Source: Mesobacillus subterraneus (GTDB lineage: Bacteria > Bacillota > Bacilli > Bacillales > Cytobacillaceae). From it: a stretch of DNA of 64,000 nucleotides. The position numbers and the translations under genes were made by a program. The stretch covers positions 1,116,001-1,180,000 of the forward strand of contig NZ_CP129019.1 of the NCBI RefSeq assembly GCF_020524355.2, given 5' to 3'. Numbering within the stretch: the stretch's first letter is position 1; every line of letters begins with the position of its first letter. This document shows positions 57,896 through 64,000 of this stretch, piece by piece. Under the pieces are notes generated by a model that did not search any database, was not told the origin of the DNA, and saw nothing but the letters and a program-made list of their open reading frames with translations.

Positions 57896-58639
57896 ATGAC
57901 AGAGAGTTATCCAGTTCTTGAAGGGGCAGAGCCGTTTTATTTTGAGGGGAATTCTGTAGGTATATTGGTTTCCCATGGATTTACAGGTTCTACACAGAGT
58001 ATGCGACCACTGGGGGAGGCATATGCTTCTGTTGGTTATACTGTTTGCGGACCGAGATTGAGGGGGCATGGCACACATCATGAAGATATGGAACAAACAA
58101 CCTATCAAGATTGGATTGCATCGGTAGAAGAAGGGTATTCTTGGTTAAAAGAGCGTTGTGAAACGGTTTTTGTAACTGGTCTGTCAATGGGCGGAACGCT
58201 GACCTTGTACATGGCAGAACAATACCCTGAGATCAGAGGGATTGTCCTCATAAATGCGGCTGTTGAAATACCAGCAATGGAGCCAGTCCTTGAGCTAGAA
58301 GGCACAAGATTCCTGGATGCAATCGGGTCTGATATCAAGAAGGCCGGAGTATTGGAGCTCGCATATGAAAAAACACCGGTGCAATCCATTAAAGAGATCC
58401 TGCCATTCATGAAAACGGTGAAAGAAAACCTTTCGAAAGTTTATTGTCCAGCCTTAATATTTGTTTCAGACGAAGACCATGTTGTCCCGCCTGATAATTC
58501 ACAAACCATTTACGATCGAATCAGCTCAGAAACAAAAGCAATCCATCATATGAAAGAAAGCTATCACGTTGCTACCCTGGACAACGACCAGCAAATGATC
58601 ATTGATAAAACGCTTGAATTGATAAAAAAACAGCTTTGA
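57896..58639 (+). CDS. Monoacylglycerol lipase-like alpha/beta hydrolase
   Basis: 247 residues from the ATG at 57896 (GGAGGGG upstream). Very similar by eye to the monoacylglycerol lipase of Bacillus sp. H257: shared opening SYPVLEGAEPFYFEG, oxyanion SHGFTGSTQSMRPL, nucleophile Ser97 in GLSMGGTLTLY, Asp194 in SDEDHVVPP and His224 in SYHVATLD. It should hydrolyse monoglycerides or other short/medium esters in the cytosol. Exact substrate is not proven. Confidence 0.9.
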   Translation: MTESYPVLEGAEPFYFEGNSVGILVSHGFTGSTQSMRPLGEAYASVGYTVCGPRLRGHGTHHEDMEQTTYQDWIASVEEGYSWLKERCETVFVTGLSMGGTLTLYMAEQYPEIRGIVLINAAVEIPAMEPVLELEGTRFLDAIGSDIKKAGVLELAYEKTPVQSIKEILPFMKTVKENLSKVYCPALIFVSDEDHVVPPDNSQTIYDRISSETKAIHHMKESYHVATLDNDQQMIIDKTLELIKKQL

Positions 58640-58648
58640 TGTTTAAAT

Positions 58649-58685
58649 AGCTTGTGGAAAAGTTTTCTTCCATGAGCTTTTTTTA
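58649..58685 (+). terminator. Terminator of the lipase-like gene
   Basis: An 11-bp stem (AGCTTGTGGAA with TTCCATGAGCT, two G-U pairs), loop of 8 and seven T. Confidence 0.85.
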
Positions 58686-58813
58686 AAAAAAATTTCGTAA
58701 ATCCCTCAGGTCTTCTAAAAAAGTGCATTTGGATGACAAATATAATTACACAAATTGAGTAATATGTGCCCGGTCGTGTGAAGAAAAGGAAGACCGGGAA
58801 CCATAAAGAAGTT

Positions 58814-59548
58814 TCATGACTCTGAAAAAGAAGTTTTTTTATTATCTTTTAGCCAGCTTCGCAAACAGAGCCATACAATGAAACTTAAAAACACCAATAA
58901 ACTCTCCATTGATAAAATGTACCATGGGTAAGGTCCGAGTATATCCATGAAACTTGGACTTTTAGGTTTATGGCGTAAGAACCAATAGTTTCCGTCAGCA
59001 ACCTTATTAACGAACAGGATTGCTGGCAACATCAGGTTGATAAATAGAACAACTTTTACCACGGAACCGAAGGTGGGGTAATAAGCTTTTACCCATAGGA
59101 AATATAGGGTTACCCACACAATCATCAGATGTGCATAGAAAAAGTGGAAAAAGCGGAAATGTGGAAAATCGTAAGTTAATGCAGGTGTGATAATGGCTTG
59201 TGTTGCCCCTAATAAAGCAATGAAAAATAATAGCTCGAAATAGATCTTCTTCCTGGTCAATAATAATCCAATTGCGAGCAGGAGGCCTATATTGCATAAT
59301 TCCAGGGGCATCGATCGGCCTATTTTCCAGACTCCATGCTTGTACATCCATAGATGATTCGTGATCTCAATCAAGATTAAGGACAATGCAGTTGCCAGCT
59401 CCACTTTCCTCCATCTTTCATCACTTAATTTTTTTCGATAAATGAAAATGAAAGTATTAACCAAAACAAAGATTGCCAATATCGTAAAATGACTCGCAGA
59501 AAACATATTGAAATCGAAGTCTTCATTACTGTGGCCAAGCCATTCCAT
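58814..59548 (-). CDS. YwaF/TIGR02206 family membrane protein
   Basis: 244 residues with six or seven membrane helices, for example FTILAIFVLVNTFIFIY and LCNIGLLLAIGLLLT. Characteristic motifs LWMYKHGVWKIGRSMPLELC and ALTYDFPHFRFFHFFYAHL identify the YwaF-like family, whose function is unknown. GAGGTG lies 7 nt before the ATG. Monocistronic on the minus strand; the cytosolic C-terminal tail is basic then Ser-rich. Confidence 0.85.
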   Translation of the reverse strand: MEWLGHSNEDFDFNMFSASHFTILAIFVLVNTFIFIYRKKLSDERWRKVELATALSLILIEITNHLWMYKHGVWKIGRSMPLELCNIGLLLAIGLLLTRKKIYFELLFFIALLGATQAIITPALTYDFPHFRFFHFFYAHLMIVWVTLYFLWVKAYYPTFGSVVKVVLFINLMLPAILFVNKVADGNYWFLRHKPKSPSFMDILGPYPWYILSMESLLVFLSFIVWLCLRSWLKDNKKTSFSES

Positions 59549-59763
59549 GTTTGCACCTCTAGTCTGAAAAATAGAACAAACATAAGTTATCCCTTTTAGG
59601 TTTCTTTTATGTAGACTTCCTCCGTAAACTTTGCTGTCTGCCCGAATGAAAGTATGAAGAGGTTTTATTCATTCCAATTTAGAGCCCGTTATAACAGCAA
59701 TAAAGTGAAACCAATTTTTAGCTGAGTCGTAGATGTAAGATAGTAAAAAAGGAGATGAAATAG

Positions 59764-59967
59764 ATGAACGGAAATGGTTGTATTAAGTGCGGAAGCAAAG
59801 ATGCAGGACAGAAAGATGTTGCGATGACAGGAACGGGCTTGTCCAAGATGTTTGATTTCCAAAATAACCAGTTTACTGTCGTTTACTGCAAGAATTGCGG
59901 ATACTCAGAGTTTTACAATAAAAATGCTTCTGCAGGTTCTAATATCCTTGATTTGTTCTTCGGATGA
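59764..59967 (+). CDS. Small zinc-ribbon protein (DUF2082-like)
   Basis: 67 residues. Two Cys pairs, CIKC near the N terminus and CKNCGYSEFY near residue 42, form a zinc ribbon. MTGTGLSKMFDFQNNQF lies between. It resembles short nucleic-acid-binding-type Zn-ribbon proteins of PF09855; the role is unknown. AAGGAGATG is upstream and a terminator follows the stop. Confidence 0.85.
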   Translation: MNGNGCIKCGSKDAGQKDVAMTGTGLSKMFDFQNNQFTVVYCKNCGYSEFYNKNASAGSNILDLFFG

Positions 59968-59969
59968 AC

Positions 59970-60003
59970 AAAAAAATCCCGCCTGTTGCCAGGGCGGGAT
60001 TTC
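59970..60003. terminator. Bidirectional terminator between Zn-ribbon gene and zwf
   Basis: A 10-bp perfect stem (AAATCCCGCC with GGCGGGATTT) and a 9-nt loop. The A run on the left gives zwf a strong T tract on the minus strand. Confidence 0.9.
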
Positions 60004-60011
60004 ATGTTCTA

Positions 60012-61511
60012 TTAGCATTTTTCTACATCGATTTCAGTAAGTGACCACCAGAAGAATCCATCTTGCTCTAGCAGCTTGTCTGCTGCGTCAGGACCCATGG
60101 AGCCTGACGTATAGTTCGGGAATGACGGTTCCTTTGTGTTTTCCCAGACTTCTGAAATATTATCAACAAAGCTCCAAGATAATGCGACTTCATCCCAATG
60201 CGTGAAATTTGTAGCATCGCCACGCAATGAATCGAATAGGAGTTTTTCATATGCTTCCGGTGTGTTCAGCCCATCGATTCCTTTATTGGCATAATTCAAT
60301 TTTACAGGTGTAGCGTCAGTACCCTGGCCGGATTTCTTGGCGTTTAAGTGAAGCGTGATTCCTTCTTCAGGCTGGATATGAATGACGAGAAGATTTGGTT
60401 TCACCGTTTTCTCCGGCTGGTAATACAAATCCATCGGAATATCTTTGAATTGGATCACAATTTTAGTTGACTTGGCCTTCATTCTTTTTCCTGTACGGAT
60501 ATAGAAAGGGACTCCAGCCCAGCGGAAATTATCAATCATCAGCTTACCAGCGACAAAAGTCTCCGTATTCGATTCAGGGTTGACCATTTCCTCCTGGCGG
60601 TATGCAGGGACGTCTGTTTCATTCATGCTGCCTTGATCATATTGACCGCGAACAAAATACTCATTGACTTCCTCGCCTTTTATAGGACGGAGAGCACGGA
60701 ACACTCGTACTTTTTCTGAACGGATTTCATCTGTCGTCAGCTTGATAGGCGGCTCCATTGCAAGTAAGGAAACCATCTGCAGCATATGGTTCTGAACCAT
60801 ATCCCTTAGAGCGCCGCTTTTCTCATAATAGCGTCCGCGTTCTTCGACTCCAAGCGTTTCACTTGATGTCACCTGGATATTGGAAATGTATCGGTTATTC
60901 CAAAGTGGTTCGAACATCGCATTTGCAAAACGGATTACCTCAATGTTTTGAACCATTTCCTTCCCAAGATAATGGTCAATTCGATAGATTTCATCTTCAG
61001 AAAAGGCTTTCCGAATTTGCTTGTTCAACACTTTTGCTGACTCAAGATCATGCCCGAAAGGCTTTTCGATGACAAGGCGTTTAAACCCGGATACGTCAGT
61101 AAGCTTATCCTTCTTTAAATGTTCAGCAATCGTTCCAAAAAATTCTGGTGCCATTGCCAGGTAGAAGATTCTATTGCCATTAAGTTCATAGTGGCTGTCC
61201 AATTCTTCTGCAAGCTTTCCAAGAGCGAGATAAGAACTTGAATCAGTAACATCATGGGAATGATAATAAAACTTGGAAACAAATTCGTCGATGTCAGCTT
61301 CTGTCTCCCCATTTTGCTTCACAGATTCTTTTACCTTCAGCTGAAATTCTTCATTAGAAAGTGAGCGGCGGGCAACGCCGACGACCGCGAATTTGTCCAG
61401 TTTTCCTTTTTCAAACAAATTATAGAGGGAAGGAAACAATTTACGGTTTGCCAGGTCTCCCGTAGCCCCGAAGATCATGATTAAGGCTGTTGGTTTTTCG
61501 GTTTGTGCCAC
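60012..61511 (-). CDS. zwf: Glucose-6-phosphate 1-dehydrogenase
   Basis: 499 residues from GTG at 61511 (GAGAGG upstream). NADP motif IFGATGDLANRKLFPSLY, active-site RIDHYLGKEMVQN with the catalytic Lys/His, and FYIRTGKRM. First enzyme of the oxidative pentose phosphate pathway, partner of gndA. Standard length. Confidence 0.97.
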   Translation of the reverse strand: MAQTEKPTALIMIFGATGDLANRKLFPSLYNLFEKGKLDKFAVVGVARRSLSNEEFQLKVKESVKQNGETEADIDEFVSKFYYHSHDVTDSSSYLALGKLAEELDSHYELNGNRIFYLAMAPEFFGTIAEHLKKDKLTDVSGFKRLVIEKPFGHDLESAKVLNKQIRKAFSEDEIYRIDHYLGKEMVQNIEVIRFANAMFEPLWNNRYISNIQVTSSETLGVEERGRYYEKSGALRDMVQNHMLQMVSLLAMEPPIKLTTDEIRSEKVRVFRALRPIKGEEVNEYFVRGQYDQGSMNETDVPAYRQEEMVNPESNTETFVAGKLMIDNFRWAGVPFYIRTGKRMKAKSTKIVIQFKDIPMDLYYQPEKTVKPNLLVIHIQPEEGITLHLNAKKSGQGTDATPVKLNYANKGIDGLNTPEAYEKLLFDSLRGDATNFTHWDEVALSWSFVDNISEVWENTKEPSFPNYTSGSMGPDAADKLLEQDGFFWWSLTEIDVEKC

Positions 61512-61766
61512 AATATAGAACCTCTCTTTTATGTGAATTTAAATGTATGTAAAAAAACACTCTACAAATACAAAATTTTATCCCTTTCGAGAACAATTAG
61601 CAACTGTTTAAACTGAGCTTAGTTTTCTTCCAATTGCGTGGAACTATCCCCGCCTGAGTAAATCTGGCGTTTGGTTTCATTGAATAAAGCTAGTTGTGAT
61701 ATATTGAAATGAATAATAATTGTCTGTATGGATCGCAGGCATTTTGTACGGGAGGATGTCAGGATT

Positions 61767-62717
61767 ATGGATGTTTTTTTTCTTGGAACAGGGGCAGGCG
61801 TCCCAGCCAAGCTGAGGAATGTGACCTCAATCGCACTGAAATTGCTGGAGGAACGGGGAACTGTATGGCTGTTTGACTGTGGGGAAGCAACTCAGCATCA
61901 AATTTTACATACAAGTATCAAGCCGCGGAGGATTGAAAAAATCTTCATTACCCACCTGCACGGAGATCATATATATGGTTTGCCTGGGTTGCTGTCGAGC
62001 CGTTCCTTCCAGGGAGGAGAGTCGATGGTTACGGTTTATGGGCCTCCCGGAATTAAAGAGTATATCGAGGTATCTTTGAGAATTAGTAAATCCTACTTGA
62101 AATATCATATTGAAATCATCGAGCTGAAGGAAGGAATCATTTTTGAAGATGAGCAGTTTATCGTTGAAGCACGACTGTTAGAGCATGGAATCCCCTCATA
62201 TGGGTACAGAGTAAAGGAAAAAGATCGTCCCGGGACCTTGCTTGCTGACAAGCTTCAAAGTGCAGGGGTGAAGCCCGGTCCTGACTACAGGAAAATCAAG
62301 AACGGGGAAGAAGTCATATTGGACGACGGAACGGTCATCGATCCTGCTGCATTTGTCGGTCCGCCGCAAAAAGGAAGGATTGTCACGATTTTGGGTGACA
62401 CAAGGGTTTGTCCAAATGCTCAAGTGCTTGCACAAAATGCAGATCTTCTCGTCCACGAAGCAACTTTTTCAGCAGATGAAGGTACACTTGCCTTTGAATA
62501 TTTCCATTCAACTACTCTGCAGGCCGCAGAAACAGCCTTGAATGCTGGTGTGAAAAAACTGTGCCTGACCCATATTAGCTCCAGGTATGACCGCAATGAC
62601 TGGAAGGAGCTTGAAAAGGAAGCACGAACAGTTTTTGCCAATACTGTTGTCTCAGAAGATTTTATGGAAATTAACGTACCTTATGAACAGGACTGGATAA
62701 AGGGGTGTTTTGATTGA
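61767..62717 (+). CDS. rnz: Ribonuclease Z
   Basis: 316 residues from the ATG at 61767 (GGAGGA 10 nt upstream; homologs start [11 protein letters not shown]). Zinc beta-lactamase-fold endonuclease that removes 3' trailers from tRNAs lacking encoded CCA. Metal motif THLHGDH at 62-68, exosite [23 protein letters not shown], and [10 protein letters not shown]. Overlaps the next gene by 4 nt. Confidence 0.96.
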   Translation: MDVFFLGTGAGVPAKLRNVTSIALKLLEERGTVWLFDCGEATQHQILHTSIKPRRIEKIFITHLHGDHIYGLPGLLSSRSFQGGESMVTVYGPPGIKEYIEVSLRISKSYLKYHIEIIELKEGIIFEDEQFIVEARLLEHGIPSYGYRVKEKDRPGTLLADKLQSAGVKPGPDYRKIKNGEEVILDDGTVIDPAAFVGPPQKGRIVTILGDTRVCPNAQVLAQNADLLVHEATFSADEGTLAFEYFHSTTLQAAETALNAGVKKLCLTHISSRYDRNDWKELEKEARTVFANTVVSEDFMEINVPYEQDWIKGCFD

Positions 62718-63262
62718 AAACAATCTATCTTGTACGACATGCAAGTGCGACTGGCCAGCCTGTAGACTCACCACTGACTGAACACGGCAGGAAACAGGCG
62801 ATGGCACTAGTTGACTTTTTCAAGCGAAAAGAAATAGATCTCATCTATTGTAGCCCTTTTAAAAGAGCCGTCGATACCATTAAACCACTTTCAGATTCAA
62901 GGGGCATAAGGGTCCTTGAAGATGACAGACTCGGAGAAAGAGTGCTGAGTACGGTCAATTTTGAGGACTGGCGTGATAAGCTAAAGCAAACCTTTGAGGA
63001 TTTTGAGCTTGTTTTTGAAGGAGGAGAATCCCATTCAGCTGCGATGAATCGTGCGAAATCACTGATTGAGGATTTATTATGTTCAGAACATGACCACATT
63101 TTACTAGTCAGCCATGGTAACATGACTACATTGCTCATGCGGTATTTCAATGAAAGTTTCGGTTACGACTGCCTGATGGAAATGACGAATCCGGATGTAT
63201 TCGAACTTGTCGTTTCCAGTGAAAAAACGATGCTAAATCGAATATGGGATGACCGAATTTAG
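62714..63262 (+). CDS. Histidine phosphatase family protein
   Basis: 182 residues from TTG overlapping the rnz stop (GGGGTG upstream). Phosphoglycerate-mutase-like fold: phospho-His loop LVRHASATG, the [10 protein letters not shown] segment, [11 protein letters not shown] and the second catalytic His in [13 protein letters not shown] phosphatase on an unknown small substrate. Coupled to rnz by overlap. Confidence 0.9.
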   Translation: MKTIYLVRHASATGQPVDSPLTEHGRKQAMALVDFFKRKEIDLIYCSPFKRAVDTIKPLSDSRGIRVLEDDRLGERVLSTVNFEDWRDKLKQTFEDFELVFEGGESHSAAMNRAKSLIEDLLCSEHDHILLVSHGNMTTLLMRYFNESFGYDCLMEMTNPDVFELVVSSEKTMLNRIWDDRI

Positions 63263-63355
63263 AGTCTTTTAGTTTAAAAAAAGAACCCAGAGGGAATTAG
63301 AAAGTGGTGGAACCATTTCCATCAGACCAGCAACAGTAATACTGGGGGAATTATT

Positions 63356-63640
63356 TTGGAGTTTTTGCTATTATTCGGTCTTCATCTATTTATCATGGGT
63401 TCACTTGTCCTATTGTTTAGTGGTATCATTACTTTTCTTTTCCCAAGGTTGCATTTTCTCATCACGATTTCACTATTTGGAGCAGCTGGTTTTTTATATG
63501 CCGTCATCTTTGAAGTAATGGATCTTGCGATATTCGCAGTTTTCTTTAATATGATTCTATCCTTGACCGCAGTTGGCCTCGTCAAATTAGGGTTTTACTT
63601 CAAGAAGGTTGCCGAGCGTCAGAATGAGAAAATCGCTTAA
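63356..63640 (+). CDS. Small three-helix membrane protein
   Basis: 94 residues from TTG with GGGGGAA upstream. About three hydrophobic helices (LLLFGLHLFIMGSLVLLFSGI, LITISLFGAAGFLYAVIFEV, FAVFFNMILSLTAVGLVKL) and a charged cytosolic tail KKVAERQNEK. Family not recognised. Ends in a strong terminator. Confidence 0.75.
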   Translation: MEFLLLFGLHLFIMGSLVLLFSGIITFLFPRLHFLITISLFGAAGFLYAVIFEVMDLAIFAVFFNMILSLTAVGLVKLGFYFKKVAERQNEKIA

Positions 63641-63645
63641 CCTTT

Positions 63646-63673
63646 AAAACCAGGAGATATCCTGGTTTTTTAT
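63646..63673 (+). terminator. Terminator of the small membrane protein gene
   Basis: A 10-bp perfect stem (AAAACCAGGA with TCCTGGTTTT), loop GATA and further T. Confidence 0.92.
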
Positions 63674-63686
63674 TTTTGTTTGACAA

Positions 63687-63702
63687 TCAAACGCGTATTT
63701 GA
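63687..63702 (+). promoter_or_regulatory. Putative metal-sensor operator 1
   Basis: TCAAACGCGTATTTGA, a TCAAA-N6-TTTGA inverted repeat. A TATAAT lies just downstream at 63709-63714, so a bound ArsR-type repressor could block transcription. Confidence 0.55.
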
Positions 63703-63748
63703 ATAAGGTATAATCAAAAGATCATTTGAATGTATTTTTGTTTGACAA

Positions 63749-63764
63749 TCAAACACATATTTGA
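63749..63764 (+). promoter_or_regulatory. Putative metal-sensor operator 2
   Basis: TCAAACACATATTTGA, the second copy of the inverted repeat, 46 bp before the regulator start; the -10-like sequence in this copy has changed to TATAGT. Confidence 0.55.
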
Positions 63765-63809
63765 ATAAGATATAGTCAAAAGATCATTTGAATGAATGGG
63801 GTGAGCAGA

Positions 63810-64000
63810 TTGAAGGAGCAGGATGTCTGTCAGGTCAATTGCGTCCATAATGATAAAGTTGAACAGGTAGCTGCTGGGTTAAAGGAACAAAATACTTTTG
63901 AAGCAGCAAAAATATTCAAAGCTTTATCAGATGAAACTAGGATTAAAATTGCATACTCACTATATGTTGGCAAAGAGCTTTGTGTCTGTGATGTAGCAGC
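63810..64000 (+). CDS. ArsR/SmtB metal-sensing repressor, CadC-like, 5' part
   Basis: The window ends inside this gene. TTG at 63810 follows GGGGTGA by about 6 nt; GTG at 63801 is possible. The visible 63 residues have N-terminal Cys residues in DVCQVNCVH and the helix motif ELCVCDVA, together the cysteine pattern of CadC (type-1 Cd/Pb/Zn site), plus ALSDETRIKIAYSL of the ArsR winged helix. Likely derepresses an efflux gene downstream of the window when soft metals bind. Confidence 0.85.
   Translation, partial: MKEQDVCQVNCVHNDKVEQVAAGLKEQNTFEAAKIFKALSDETRIKIAYSLYVGKELCVCDVA

Larger units (their letters stand above)
63671..63794. repeat. 62-bp tandem duplication carrying the CadC-type operator
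   Basis: 63671-63732 is repeated at 63733-63794 with about five substitutions. Each copy holds GTTTGACAATCAAAC (a 6-3-6 palindrome, at 63678 and 63740) and TCAAA-N6-TTTGA (at 63687-63702 and 63749-63764). The latter spacing equals what I remember of the pI258 cad operator. Confidence 0.85.

Noticed and set aside
1..64000. tRNA, rRNA, prophage or transposase genes
   Set aside because: I saw no tRNA cloverleaf, rRNA segment, phage structural gene or transposase ORF; the window looks like conserved chromosome with small repeats only.

Overview
The window is a contiguous stretch of a Bacillaceae chromosome, an endospore former. Gene order closely follows the Bacillus subtilis yqhT-efp-spoIIIA to yqjK segment: efp, spoIIIAA-AH, accBC, asp23-like, nusB, folD, xseAB, ispA, dxs, tlyA, argR, recN, spoIVB, spo0A, then the bkd cluster, brxB, an arginine-type ABC transporter, the yqjA-yqjE equivalents, dinB, gnd, zwf and rnz. 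Shine-Dalgarno sequences are strong, GTG and TTG starts are common, and intergenic repeats resemble those of Mesobacillus, Cytobacillus or Neobacillus relatives. The genus is inferred, not proven.

Layout. 0-1.2 kb: 3' end of an M24 peptidase gene and efp. 1.2-3 kb: repeats, a rhodanese lipoprotein, a SIMPL protein and an unrecorded-looking 50-residue ORF, all minus strand. 3.2-8.4 kb: the eight-gene spoIIIA operon (mother-cell side of the SpoIIIA-SpoIIQ complex). 8.4-10 kb: a repeat element and a chemoreceptor. 10.2-12.6 kb: accB-accC-asp23. 12.9-24.1 kb: housekeeping and isoprenoid genes (nusB, folD, xseAB, ispA, dxs, tlyA), argR, recN and spoIVB. 24.2-24.5 kb: a seven-unit 52-bp hairpin array. 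24.9-25.7 kb: spo0A with a sigma-H/0A-box type promoter. 25.9-27.1 kb: yycC-like, GDPD and DUF2627 genes.

27.3-43.7 kb is a catabolic block. A sigma-54 activator (bkdR) and a near-perfect -24/-12 promoter precede ptb-bcd-buk-lpdV-bkdAA-bkdAB-bkdB, which degrade branched-chain amino acids to acyl-CoAs. mutA-mutB-meaB (methylmalonyl-CoA mutase and its chaperone) follow. The epimerase and the carboxyltransferase subunit lie at 49-51 kb. Together these could take propionyl-CoA from Val/Ile to succinyl-CoA. 43.9-54.7 kb also holds brxB, artPQR-like genes, yqjA, an L,D-transpeptidase, a Prli42-like micropeptide, a tripeptidase-like gene, and a convergent CheW-like/chemoreceptor pair with matching sigma-D promoters. 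54.9-64 kb holds dinB, gnd, a monoacylglycerol-lipase-like gene, a YwaF-like membrane protein, a Zn-ribbon protein, zwf, rnz, a histidine phosphatase, a small membrane protein, and the start of a CadC-type metal sensor behind a duplicated operator region.

The most striking anomaly is a set of eight reading-frame breaks in five genes between 28.6 and 51.7 kb (bkdR, mutB x4, meaB, mmdA, yqjE-like). Most are +1 in short homopolymers. Once the frame is restored, every gene has the expected length and motifs, so assembly error is the simplest explanation. Four of the five affected genes, however, belong to one catabolic route. Other points of interest are an apparent ATT start in spoIIIAD, the 52-bp hairpin arrays, nested MITE-like repeats, and twin sigma-H/0A-box promoters in front of spo0A and the methylmalonyl-CoA epimerase gene. 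I found no clearly new multi-gene system.
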